Both the position numbers and the translations under genes were made by a program. Positions 7,956 to 15,718 of a DNA stretch of 47,176 nucleotides are shown here, in pieces. Each line of letters opens with the position of its first letter. Position 1 is the stretch's first letter. The DNA is from Pseudomonas karstica (GTDB lineage: Bacteria > Pseudomonadota > Gammaproteobacteria > Pseudomonadales > Pseudomonadaceae): the NCBI RefSeq assembly GCF_009707515.1, contig NZ_WLYI01000037.1, forward strand, positions 1 to 47,176, in the 5' to 3' direction. The notes under the pieces are model-generated. The model saw only the letters and a list, made by a program, of their open reading frames with translations, was not told the DNA's origin and did not search any database.

Positions 7956-7976
7956 GCGTTCGGTGTGGCCGAACGC
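7956..7976. promoter_or_regulatory. LysR-type palindrome upstream of dctP (itaconate operator copy 1)
   Basis: GCGTTCGG (7956-7963), spacer TGTGG, then CCGAACGC (7969-7976) form a perfect 8-bp inverted repeat that also fits the LysR T-N11-A rule. Its last base overlaps the ccl stop codon. It lies 85-105 bp upstream of the dctP start, as expected for a LysR recognition site. A near-identical copy lies before the divergent LysR gene, so both are probably bound by that regulator. dctP may thus have its own inducible promoter within the operon. Confidence 0.65.
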
Positions 7977-8791
7977 TAAATCCGGGCGGCCAACAATCGC
8001 TGTGCTCGCAGCAACACCGGCGCATCCACCATTTGCCCGTCCAACTGATAAGCCCCTGCCCCATGGGCGCCGGCCTGCACCACGCGTCGGGCCCAGGCCA
8101 GGTCTTCGGCACTCGGTGCCAGGGCCTGGTGGATCACCGGCACTTGTTTGGGATGGATGCACAACGCCCCGGCGAAGCCCATTTCATAGGCATGACGAAT
8201 CGAGCGTCGCAGGCCTTCAGGGTCGTCGATGGCCGGATGTACGCCATCCAGCGGCGCCACCAGCCCGGCGGCCCGGGAATGCACGATCAGCGCCAGGCGG
8301 GCTTGGTCCAGGGCAAATTGCGCGGCCGGGGTGTTGCTGCTCAGGTTCAGGTCCAGTGCCAGGTCCAGGCCGCCAAACGACAAGCGCTCGACCTGGGGTG
8401 CATGGGCGATTTCGGCCACGGCCAGCAAACCCCGGGCACTCTCGATAATCGGCCAGATAACTTTGCCCGTGGCGGCCACCACCGCGACCTGGGCCGCACT
8501 CTCGACTTTCGGCAGCAGCACGCCGGCGACGTTGGAGTGGGCCTGGCAGAAGGCGACATCCGCCGCGTGTTCAGGATGCTCTGGGGCATTGATCCGCACC
8601 CATACACGGACCTCGGGCGTGCTTTGCAAGAACGCCGCGAGATTGTCCCGAGCCTGGCGCTTGAGCGGTTCTTCCACCGCGTCTTCAAAATCTACAATCA
8701 CGGCATCGGCGCCGCTGGCCAATGCCTTGGCAAAACGCTCGGGGCGACTGCCAGGAACGAACAGCGCCGAGCGCACAATGGGGTTGGACAT
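7976..8791 (-). CDS. ccl: (S)-citramalyl-CoA lyase (CitE/HpcH family)
   Basis: A 271-residue TIM-barrel lyase of the citrate-lyase-beta/HpcH family. It shows RSALFVPGSRPERFAKALASGADAVIVDFEDAV at the N-terminus, the metal and CoA-binding patterns LPKVESAAQV and LDLALDL, and the GFAGALCIHPKQVPVIH signature near the C-terminus. Context assigns it to the last step of itaconate breakdown: (S)-citramalyl-CoA to acetyl-CoA plus pyruvate, as for P. aeruginosa PA0883. It starts 14 bp after ict with an AAGGAG site. It is the fifth gene of a tightly packed minus-strand operon. Confidence 0.88.
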   Translation of the reverse strand: MSNPIVRSALFVPGSRPERFAKALASGADAVIVDFEDAVEEPLKRQARDNLAAFLQSTPEVRVWVRINAPEHPEHAADVAFCQAHSNVAGVLLPKVESAAQVAVVAATGKVIWPIIESARGLLAVAEIAHAPQVERLSFGGLDLALDLNLSSNTPAAQFALDQARLALIVHSRAAGLVAPLDGVHPAIDDPEGLRRSIRHAYEMGFAGALCIHPKQVPVIHQALAPSAEDLAWARRVVQAGAHGAGAYQLDGQMVDAPVLLRAQRLLAARI

Positions 8792-8805
8792 AGCTGGACT
8801 CCTTG

Positions 8806-10002
8806 TTAGATGACACCGCGTGTGCGCAAGACTTCGATGGCCTCAGTGGAATAACCCAACTGATCAAGGATCCCCTGGCTGTGCTGGCCAAGCCCTGGAA
8901 CCCCATCCATGCGCGGCGTGAACGCACCATTGCGGGCCGGCGGCAACAGCGACGGCAACTTGCCCGCCGGGCTGTCGACTTCGCGCCAGCTGTCCCGCGC
9001 CTTGAGTTGCGGATGGTCCCACACGCCTTGCATGTCATTGACCCGGGCACTGGCGATCTGCGCGCCTTCCAGGCGCTGGATCAGCGCCTCTACACTCAGT
9101 TGGGAGAAGCTGTCGACAATGATCTGGCGCAGCACCTCGCGATTGGCCGAGCGCTTGAAGTTGGCCGAGAAGCGCTCGTCGGTGGCCAACTCCGGGGTCA
9201 ACAGCACCTTGTCGCAAAACGCCGCCCATTCACGCTCATTCTGCAAGCCGAGCATCACTGTGCCGCCGTCACCCGCAGGAAACGGCCCATAGGGATAAAT
9301 CGTCGAATGCGCCGCGCCGGCCCGAGGGGGTTGAGGTGCGCCGTCGAAGGCGTAGTACATCGGGTAGCCCATCCACTCCACCAGGCTTTCCAGCATGCTG
9401 ACGTCGATACGGCTGCCCTTGCCCGTTTTCCCCCTCAGCAGCAGCGCCGAAAGAATGCCGCTGTAGGCGTACATTCCGGCAGAGATGTCGGCAATCGAAC
9501 AACCGGCCTTGGCCATCTGATCGTCGCCAGGGCCACCGGTGACCGAGAGAAAGCCGCCTTCGCTCTGGATCAGCAGGTCATAGGCTTTTTTCTTCTCATA
9601 GGGCCCGCCCTCGCCATAGCCGGAGATGTCGCAGACGATCAGCCGGGGAAAGCGCGCATGCAAGTCTTCAAACGACAGCCCCATGCGTGCCGCCGCCCCC
9701 GGTGCGAGGTTTTGCACCAGCACATCGGCGTCGGCCAAGAGGGTCTCGAGGATAACGCCCGCTTCGTCCTGCTTGAGGTCCAGGGTCAGGCTTTCCTTGG
9801 AACGGTTGGTCCAGACGAAGTGCGAGGCCAGGCCGCGCACGCGCTCGTCATAACCGCGGGCAAAGTCGCCGGCACCCGGGCGCTCGACCTTGATCACGCG
9901 GGCGCCCAGGTCGGCCAACTGGCGGGTGCAGAACGGCGCGGCAATCGCATGTTCAAGGCTGACGACAGTGATGCCGTCCAATGGTCGTTGATTAACAGTC
10001 AT
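8806..10002 (-). CDS. ict: Itaconate CoA-transferase (class III, CaiB/BaiF family)
   Basis: A 398-residue class III CoA-transferase. The family core is clear: LEHAIAAPFCTRQLADLGARVIKVERPGAGDFARGYD, then FEDLHARFPRLIVCDISGYG, and the catalytic aspartate D172 in SIADISAGMYAY. In this gene order it should transfer CoA from succinyl-CoA to itaconate, giving itaconyl-CoA (compare P. aeruginosa PA0882). It begins 9 bp after the MmgE/PrpD stop with a GAGGA ribosome site, indicating translational coupling. The substrate is assigned from conserved neighbourhood, not from active-site residues. Confidence 0.88.
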   Translation of the reverse strand: MTVNQRPLDGITVVSLEHAIAAPFCTRQLADLGARVIKVERPGAGDFARGYDERVRGLASHFVWTNRSKESLTLDLKQDEAGVILETLLADADVLVQNLAPGAAARMGLSFEDLHARFPRLIVCDISGYGEGGPYEKKKAYDLLIQSEGGFLSVTGGPGDDQMAKAGCSIADISAGMYAYSGILSALLLRGKTGKGSRIDVSMLESLVEWMGYPMYYAFDGAPQPPRAGAAHSTIYPYGPFPAGDGGTVMLGLQNEREWAAFCDKVLLTPELATDERFSANFKRSANREVLRQIIVDSFSQLSVEALIQRLEGAQIASARVNDMQGVWDHPQLKARDSWREVDSPAGKLPSLLPPARNGAFTPRMDGVPGLGQHSQGILDQLGYSTEAIEVLRTRGVI

Positions 10003-10011
10003 GAGGATTCC

Positions 10012-11361
10012 TCAAAGCCAATGAGCCATGGATACGACACCGCGCAGACCCCATACCTTGCCGATCAACTCGTCGGCCTGGGACGGTGTGCGAGCAGCAC
10101 TGAATTGGGTCAGGCGCTGGAACTTGTCAGCCAGCTCCTCGCGGCTCAGGGTGTTGCCCGGGTCGCCCTTGGGTTCATCGATGGCGCCCTGCAACGTGCG
10201 GCCATCGGTGGTGGTGACGATGACCCGGCCCAGCCAGCGCTGGGGATAGGCGCTGTCGACCTCGGCGTCGAGGGTCATGCTGACCTTGTCGCGAAACGCA
10301 GCGACGTTCGAGTCGTGCAAGGCCAGTTCGTGAAATTCAGGGAGCCCGGCTTTGCCATGCACGGCAATCAAACCCAACACGGTGCCCATGGAGAACTTGG
10401 CCTGGTGCACCGTCTGCGGCAGGGTCACCCGGCCCAACACATCGATAGCCCCCTGATGCACTCGGGTTTCCACACAAACGATCTGTTCATGGCACAGGCC
10501 TTCACGTTGCATCAAGTCCAGCAGCGCATCGGCGGCCGGGTGGGTGTGGCGACACGAAGCGTGGTACTTGAACGAGGTTTCCAGCAAGGCCCAGCGACTG
10601 CCCAGGCGATCAGACAGTTGGCGTGGATCGGCGTCCGTGGACATGCCCGCCGCCAGCCCCTGGTCACCTTCCAGAATATTGCGCGCCCCGGTGAGCCCGT
10701 CCGCGGTCAAATAGGCCGCGAGCAACCCGTCGGCCGCAGCCTTGGCGGTGTGCAGTTGCTTGGAGTCAGCGGCATCCCGCAAAAACTCCCACAGCCCAGC
10801 GGCCTGGGTGCCAGCACTGCCCAGCAGGTTGGTGAATTGCTCTTGATTGAAATCCAGCAACTTGCCCACCGCCACCGCAGCGGCCAGGGTGCCGACGGTA
10901 GCCGTGGTGTGAAAGATCCGGTAGTGGGAACGGCCCATGAATTCGCCGATGCGAATCCCGGCTTCGTAGCCGGCCACCGAGGCCAACAGCAGCTCACGAC
11001 CGGACTTGCCCAGGTCTTGGGCGGCGGCCAATGCGGCAGGAAACACCACGGTGGCCGGGTGCAAGACCGAGCTGTTGTGCAGGTCATCCTGCTCCACCAA
11101 ATGGGAGGAAGCGCCATTCACCAGCGCGGCAAAATAAGCGCTGCTGCTGCCACCGTTGACGATGATCTGCGCCGGCCCCGTGCCCGGGCCCATCTTCGCA
11201 GCGTAACGCTCGAACAAGGGAATCGGGTGCGCGCCCTTGCTGGCCAGTGCCGAGGCAAGCCAGTCGAGAAACAGGTCTTCGGTACGGGCCAGCACCTCGT
11301 CCGGCAGTTGATCGTAATCCAGCGCGGCCAGGAATTGGCACAAGGCCTGGGTATGGCTCAT
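10012..11361 (-). CDS. MmgE/PrpD family protein in the itaconate operon
   Basis: A 449-residue MmgE/PrpD-fold protein, showing family patterns such as the helical N-terminal half (LFLDWLASALASKGAHPIPLFERYA, EQDDLHNSSVLHPATVVFPAALAAAQ) and the C-terminal FKYHASCRHTHPAADALLDL region. Family members include 2-methylcitrate dehydratase, cis-aconitate decarboxylase and several C5/C6 acid hydratases or isomerases. P. aeruginosa PA0881 holds the same place in its itaconate cluster. It is not needed for the three-step route, so it may widen the substrate range to a related unsaturated diacid, or act on itaconate/cis-aconitate-type compounds. The exact reaction is unknown. Confidence 0.85.
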   Translation of the reverse strand: MSHTQALCQFLAALDYDQLPDEVLARTEDLFLDWLASALASKGAHPIPLFERYAAKMGPGTGPAQIIVNGGSSSAYFAALVNGASSHLVEQDDLHNSSVLHPATVVFPAALAAAQDLGKSGRELLLASVAGYEAGIRIGEFMGRSHYRIFHTTATVGTLAAAVAVGKLLDFNQEQFTNLLGSAGTQAAGLWEFLRDAADSKQLHTAKAAADGLLAAYLTADGLTGARNILEGDQGLAAGMSTDADPRQLSDRLGSRWALLETSFKYHASCRHTHPAADALLDLMQREGLCHEQIVCVETRVHQGAIDVLGRVTLPQTVHQAKFSMGTVLGLIAVHGKAGLPEFHELALHDSNVAAFRDKVSMTLDAEVDSAYPQRWLGRVIVTTTDGRTLQGAIDEPKGDPGNTLSREELADKFQRLTQFSAARTPSQADELIGKVWGLRGVVSMAHWL

Positions 11362-11371
11362 GGTCAGGTCC

Positions 11372-12538
11372 TCAGAAGCTGCGCGGCAGCTCGAGCAAAT
11401 GCTCGGCCACGTACGACAGGATCAAGTTGGTGGAGATCGGTGCCACCTGGTACAGGCGCGTCTCGCGGAATTTGCGCTCCACGTCATATTCACAGGCGAA
11501 ACCAAAGCCGCCGTGGGTTTGCAGACAGGCATTGGCCGCTTCCCAGGAAGCCTTGGCCGCCAGGTACTTGGCCATATTGGCACTGGCTCCGGCGTTGGCC
11601 CCGCTGTCGTATTCCGCACACGCGCGCCAGCGCATCAAATCCGCCGCCTCGATTTCGATATGGGCTTCGGCAATCGGGAACTGCACGCCCTGGTTCTGCC
11701 CGATAGGCCGGCCAAACACCACGCGGTCACGGGCATAGGCACTGGCCTTCTCGATAAACCAGCGGCCGTCACCGATGCATTCGGCGGCGATCAGGGTCCG
11801 CTCGGCATTGAGGCCGTCGAGGATATAGCGGAAGCCCTTGCCCTCCTCGCCAATCAGGCTCTCCAGTGGCAGTTCCAGGTTGTCAAAGAACAGCTCGTTG
11901 GTTTCGTGATTGACCATGTTGGCGATGGGTTGCACGGTCAGGCCGTTGCCGATGGCATCACGCAGGTCCACCAGGAAAATCGACATGCCCTCGGACTTCT
12001 TCTTGACCTCGGCCAACGCAGTGGTGCGCGCCAGCAGGATCATCAGGTCGGAATGCTGGACCCGCGAGATCCACACTTTTTGGCCGTTGATCACATACTT
12101 GTCGCCACGTTTCACTGCAGTGGTCTTGATCTTGGTGGTGTCGGTACCGGTGGTGGGCTCGGTGACGCCCATCGATTGCAGGCGCAATTCACCGCTGGCG
12201 AGTTTCGGCAGGTAGAAGCTTTTTTGCGCCTCGCTGCCGTGCCGCAGCAAGGTGAACATGTTGTACATCTGGCCATGGACGGTGCCGGAGTTGCCGCCGC
12301 AGCGGTTGACCTCCTCGAGGATCACCGAGGCTTCAGCCAGGCCCAGTCCCGAGCCACCGTATTCCACGGGAATCATCGCCGCCAGCCAGCCGGCGTCGGT
12401 CAGCGCCTTGACGAAGGCTTCGGGGAAACCTTTTTCTTCGTCGATCTTGCGCCAGTAGGCGGCGTCGAATTCGGCACACAAGGCGCGCACGCCTTCGCGG
12501 ATGGCGTTGAGTTCTTCGTTGTCGTTGGGATTGGTCAT
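11372..12538 (-). CDS. Acyl-CoA dehydrogenase in the itaconate operon
   Basis: A 388-residue FAD-dependent acyl-CoA dehydrogenase. It has the helical N-domain, the flavin-binding beta domain (SMGVTEPTTGTDTTKIKT, VINGQKVWISRVQHSDLM) and the C-terminal helical domain with LQTHGGFGFACEYDVERKFRE, where the Glu of CEY is at the usual catalytic-base position. Electrons would go to ETF. It matches P. aeruginosa PA0879 in position. A reasonable inference is oxidation of a methylsuccinyl-CoA-like ester to an unsaturated C5 acyl-CoA that the operon can process, extending the pathway beyond itaconate. It lies 10 bp before the MmgE/PrpD gene. Confidence 0.88.
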   Translation of the reverse strand: MTNPNDNEELNAIREGVRALCAEFDAAYWRKIDEEKGFPEAFVKALTDAGWLAAMIPVEYGGSGLGLAEASVILEEVNRCGGNSGTVHGQMYNMFTLLRHGSEAQKSFYLPKLASGELRLQSMGVTEPTTGTDTTKIKTTAVKRGDKYVINGQKVWISRVQHSDLMILLARTTALAEVKKKSEGMSIFLVDLRDAIGNGLTVQPIANMVNHETNELFFDNLELPLESLIGEEGKGFRYILDGLNAERTLIAAECIGDGRWFIEKASAYARDRVVFGRPIGQNQGVQFPIAEAHIEIEAADLMRWRACAEYDSGANAGASANMAKYLAAKASWEAANACLQTHGGFGFACEYDVERKFRETRLYQVAPISTNLILSYVAEHLLELPRSF

Positions 12539-12569
12539 GGGGCTCTGCGCCTATTGTTCTTGTCAGGGG

Positions 12570-13388
12570 TTATTCGAAACCAAGCTCGGCACGCTGGGCC
12601 AGGCCCGACGCGTTACCAGCCCAGAGTTCAGCGACGCCCGGCGCGGTGATGCGCCCGCCGACGTCAAAGGGCTGCGGGGCGATCAATGGCCGCACACCAC
12701 GATAGGAAAAGCGGCGCAAGGTCGCCTCGGGATGGGCACGGCAAAACGCCCGCAGACTCAAGGTGGCAATCAGCGGGCCATGCACCACCAACCCCGCATA
12801 GCCTTCGGTGCCGGTGACATAGGGGTAGTCGTAATGAATGCGATGACCGTTGAAGGTCACGGCGCTGTAGCGAAACAGCAAGGTCGGGGTGGGGTCGACG
12901 GCTTCGCGCCAGTCGCCCTGGGGCAACGCGTCGCCGCTGCCCTGCTTGGGCGGCGTGGGTTCGCGGTAGACGATGTCCTGCTCTTCGCGAATCGCCAGGC
13001 GGCCGTCCTGGGAATAGTCATGGCGCACGGTGACGAACAGCAACGAGCCGGTGCGGCCGGTTTTTTCTTCCACCTGGGTAATGGTGGAAACGCGACTGGC
13101 GGCCTCTCCAGCGCGCAAGGCATGGAAAAACTCGATACGCCCACCGGCCCACATGCGGTTGCGGTTATCCGCCGGCGGCAGGAATCCGCCCCGGGCCGGG
13201 TGGCCGTCGCGACCCAGGGCCGACTCCGGCAGCGGGTCCTGGAAAAAACACCATTGCCACAAGGGCGGGACAGCTTCGCCATCAGCCGGCACCGTCTCGC
13301 CCAAGGTGGCGGCGATGCGTTTGAGCAGGTTATAGCTCAAGTGGTCGTGGGCAGTTTCGCTACGGCCGATCCAGTCTGTGGCGCTCAT
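12570..13388 (-). CDS. ich: Itaconyl-CoA hydratase (MaoC-like)
   Basis: A 272-residue MaoC-family hydratase of the FAS1-type dehydratase-like subgroup. It has an N-terminal hotdog-like half and a C-terminal half containing FRYSAVTFNGHRIHYDYPYV and GLVVHGPLIATL, with the usual hydratase His in the NGHRIHYD region. It should convert itaconyl-CoA to (S)-citramalyl-CoA (compare P. aeruginosa PA0878). The ATG at 13388 is chosen over 13397 because AAGGA is too close to the latter. It is the first gene of the operon, divergent from the LysR gene, with a shared operator between them. Confidence 0.87.
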   Translation of the reverse strand: MSATDWIGRSETAHDHLSYNLLKRIAATLGETVPADGEAVPPLWQWCFFQDPLPESALGRDGHPARGGFLPPADNRNRMWAGGRIEFFHALRAGEAASRVSTITQVEEKTGRTGSLLFVTVRHDYSQDGRLAIREEQDIVYREPTPPKQGSGDALPQGDWREAVDPTPTLLFRYSAVTFNGHRIHYDYPYVTGTEGYAGLVVHGPLIATLSLRAFCRAHPEATLRRFSYRGVRPLIAPQPFDVGGRITAPGVAELWAGNASGLAQRAELGFE

Positions 13389-13471
13389 CGGGTGCATGTC
13401 CTTGGGCAGGGAATCTGTCCCGGATCATGCTAGCCCTTGGCCGTTCTGAGAATTTGCATTTTAATAAAGCA

Positions 13472-13492
13472 GCGTTCGGCTATGCTGAACGC
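13472..13492. promoter_or_regulatory. LysR-type palindrome between ich and its regulator (itaconate operator copy 2)
   Basis: GCGTTCGG (13472-13479), spacer CTATG, then CTGAACGC (13485-13492) repeat the palindrome found before dctP with a single arm mismatch, and fit T-N11-A. The site lies 84-104 bp upstream of ich and 57-77 bp upstream of the LysR gene. That suits autorepression of the regulator and activation of the operon. Matching copies at the two control points support a single regulon. Confidence 0.65.
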
Positions 13493-13548
13493 CGAATCGC
13501 CCCCTCGACAGCGGCAACGGGGGTCATGATTATTTTCGGGAGCCTTCC

Positions 13549-14445
13549 ATGCACTTCGACCTGGCCGACTTGCGCCTGTTTATCCATATCGCCGAGTCCC
13601 CGAGCCTGACCCAGGGCGCCAAACGCGCCTTCCTCTCGCCGGCCGCCGCCAGTGCGCGCATCAAGGCCCTGGAAGGCCAGTTGGAAACCCGCCTGCTGTA
13701 CCGCGATAGCCGTGGCGTGGAGATCACCCCGGCCGGTGAGCGCCTGCTGCACCACGCCCGGCTGATCATGCGCCAGGTGGATTACCTGAAAAGCGAGTTC
13801 ACCCAGTACGGCGCCGATTCCGCCGGGCATATCCGCATCTTCGCCAACACCACGGCGGTCACCGAATTCCTCCCGGAGGTGCTGGCCGGCTTCCTGTCCC
13901 AGCGCCCCGGCGTCACGGTAGACCTGCAAGAACGCCTGTCCCGGGACATCGTGCGTGGCGTGCTCGACGGCACCAGCGACATGGGTATCATCGCCGGCCC
14001 CGTGCAAGCGCCAGGATTGCAGGTACTGCACTTCAGCACTGACCACCTGGTGCTGATAGTGCCCGTGGGTCACCCCCTGGCAGAACAGCCTTCAGTGACC
14101 CTGGAGCAAACCCTCGCCTATCAACATATCGGCCTGCACGAAGGCAGTACCTTGCTGAGTTTCCTGCGTGAACATGTCGAGCGCCTGGGCAAGCAGTTGT
14201 CGCTACGGATTCAGGTGTCGAGTTTCGAAGCGGTCTGCCGGATGGTCGAGGCTGGCGTGGGCATCGGCATCATCCCCGAATCCGCCGCTGTGCGGCACAG
14301 CCAGACCATGCCATTGGTGACCATCAAGCTCGATGAAAGCTGGGCAATCCGCGAGCGCAGCATCCTGGTGCGCGAGCTGGATGCACTACCGGGAGCGATC
14401 AGGGCGTTGATTGCGACGTTGATGCCTGACATCAATGAGGGGTGA
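13549..14445 (+). CDS. LysR-type regulator, probably itaconate-responsive
   Basis: A 298-residue LysR protein. The N-terminal helix-turn-helix is residues about 4-62 (LRLFIHIAESPSLTQGAKRAFLSPAAASARIKALE). The effector-binding domain follows from about residue 90 (GHIRIFANTTAVTEFLPEVLAGFL). It is divergent from the itaconate operon, the position of P. aeruginosa PA0877 and of RipR/ItcR-type itaconate regulators. Two copies of a matching palindrome lie in the cluster. GGAG precedes the ATG. Itaconate or itaconyl-CoA as inducer is inferred from context. Confidence 0.85.
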   Translation: MHFDLADLRLFIHIAESPSLTQGAKRAFLSPAAASARIKALEGQLETRLLYRDSRGVEITPAGERLLHHARLIMRQVDYLKSEFTQYGADSAGHIRIFANTTAVTEFLPEVLAGFLSQRPGVTVDLQERLSRDIVRGVLDGTSDMGIIAGPVQAPGLQVLHFSTDHLVLIVPVGHPLAEQPSVTLEQTLAYQHIGLHEGSTLLSFLREHVERLGKQLSLRIQVSSFEAVCRMVEAGVGIGIIPESAAVRHSQTMPLVTIKLDESWAIRERSILVRELDALPGAIRALIATLMPDINEG

Positions 14446-14710
14446 TGTCTGCCTGAACCCCTTCAGCAGGCTCTGCCAAGGAGCCTGATAGATTTACGCG
14501 TAAATCCCCCTGCACGCCCCACGCCCTCTTTTCTGGATCTAATATCCAAAATTCACCATCTCTCGAACTTAGTGACAATACACGTCGCCCAGGCAAGCTT
14601 TTGCCTGAATCAGCTGAAATTCAGGGTAGACAGAAAAATTGGATGATTGTAGATTGGATACAGTTGACACTTAACAATCCACCTCACCACAAAAATAAAA
14701 GGCCCATGAA
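14446..14710. other. Intergenic region between itaconate regulator and hydroxyproline cluster
   Basis: This 265-bp gap is less GC-rich than its flanks and has no credible gene. It holds a perfect 16-bp palindrome, GATTTACGCGTAAATC (14491-14506), and the hydroxyproline-regulon operator at 14648-14662. No T-tract terminator follows the LysR gene. The palindrome could be a protein binding site; its owner is unknown. Confidence 0.6.
14648..14662. promoter_or_regulatory. GntR operator, copy 1 (before the deaminase gene)
   Basis: TGTAGATTGGATACA, a TGTA-N7-TACA pseudo-palindrome, lies 49-63 bp upstream of the DapA-like gene. The same 15 bases occur exactly at 20588-20602 and 20812-20826, each followed by GT(A/T)G(A/G)CA. 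All three copies lie upstream of genes of one pathway, so they are very probably operators of the GntR regulator encoded here. Confidence 0.75.
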
Positions 14711-15607
14711 ATGGCAATCTGGAAAGGCGTATTCCCCGCGGTAACCACAAAACTGACCCACGATGGCAAAGTCGACCTGAAGGCAACCCAGAACAGTATC
14801 GAACGCCTGATCAGCAACGGCGTGGGCGGCATCATCGTCCTGCCGATGCTGGGCGAGAACGCTTCGATGTCATTGCAGGAGCGCGAGTCGATCATTCGCG
14901 CCGCTGTCGAGGTGGCCGCCGGCCGCGTCCCGGTTCTATCGGGGCTGGCCGAAATCACCCTGGAGGCAGCCAAGAAAAATGCGCTTCTGTACAAGCAGTT
15001 CGGGGCTCAAGGCTTGATGGTTTTTCCAAGCCTGGGCTACAAGACCGACCACCGCGAAACCGTCGAGTGGTACAAGGGCATCGCCAGTGCTACCGACCTA
15101 CCCATCATGATTTACAACAACCCGATCGCGTATGGCGTTGACTGCACACCCGCCATCTTGAAAGACCTGGCAGGCACCCCCGAAATTGTCTGCATCAAGG
15201 AAGAAACCGGAGATATTCGCCGGGCAACCGACATGTACGTGGAGTTCGGCGATCGCTTCAGCATCTTTTGCGGCGTCGATGACCTGATCGTCGAAAGCAG
15301 CGCGTTGGGGGTCACTGGCTGGGTGTCGGGCATGACGAATGTCTGGCCTGCCGAGTGCGTGGAGCTCTTCAACCTCTGCGCCCAGGAACGATTCTCTGAG
15401 GCCCGCGAGCTGTACCACATCTTGACCCCATCCTTTCACCTGGATGTGCACGTCAAGTTGGTCCAGTACATCAAGTTGGCCGAGCATCTGGTGTACGGCG
15501 CCCCTGAGTGGACTCGCGCCCCGCGCCTGTCGCTGGTTGGCCAGGAGCGTGAATACGTGATCAGCACGGTATGCAAGGCCATGGAGTCGCTGGCGGCCCG
15601 CAAATAA
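14711..15607 (+). CDS. DapA-family lyase, probable 1-pyrroline-4-hydroxy-2-carboxylate deaminase
   Basis: A 298-residue class I TIM-barrel lyase of the dihydrodipicolinate synthase family. The Schiff-base lysine is K163 in VCIKEETGD and the partner tyrosine is Y135 in IMIYNNP. It is not lysine-pathway DapA: it lies with a hydroxyproline epimerase, an FAD oxidoreductase and a semialdehyde dehydrogenase. This predicts deamination of 1-pyrroline-4-hydroxy-2-carboxylate to 2-oxoglutarate semialdehyde plus ammonia (LhpC-type role). An operator copy lies just upstream. The aldehyde dehydrogenase gene follows after 111 bp. Confidence 0.85.
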   Translation: MAIWKGVFPAVTTKLTHDGKVDLKATQNSIERLISNGVGGIIVLPMLGENASMSLQERESIIRAAVEVAAGRVPVLSGLAEITLEAAKKNALLYKQFGAQGLMVFPSLGYKTDHRETVEWYKGIASATDLPIMIYNNPIAYGVDCTPAILKDLAGTPEIVCIKEETGDIRRATDMYVEFGDRFSIFCGVDDLIVESSALGVTGWVSGMTNVWPAECVELFNLCAQERFSEARELYHILTPSFHLDVHVKLVQYIKLAEHLVYGAPEWTRAPRLSLVGQEREYVISTVCKAMESLAARK

Positions 15608-15632
15608 GTCAGCAGCCCTCTTCGCAATCACC

Positions 15633-15675
15633 AGGGGCCTTTTTTCCGTCTGCGCAACGCAAATCAAAGGCCCCT
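15633..15675 (+). other. Inverted repeat between deaminase and aldehyde dehydrogenase genes
   Basis: AGGGGCCTTT (15633-15642) and AAAGGCCCCT (15666-15675) are perfect 10-bp complements around a 23-nt loop. The hairpin sits in the 111-bp gap between two genes of one pathway. It may act as a processing site, partial attenuator or mRNA-stabilising stem that sets the ratio of the two enzymes. No long T-tract follows the distal arm. Confidence 0.5.
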
Positions 15676-15718
15676 TCCTGTCCATTGCGCAGCCTTTTTC
15701 CATCGAGCGAGGATCACC

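Noticed and set aside
8803..11706. A 967-codon open frame on the plus strand across ict and the MmgE/PrpD gene
   Set aside because: It is antisense to genes with clear family motifs, has no recognisable domain and no ribosome site. It is a by-product of GC-rich codon use.
14664..14669. TTGACA as a -35 box before the DapA-like gene
   Set aside because: No -10 sequence lies 16-18 bp downstream; the bases overlap the GntR operator tail.
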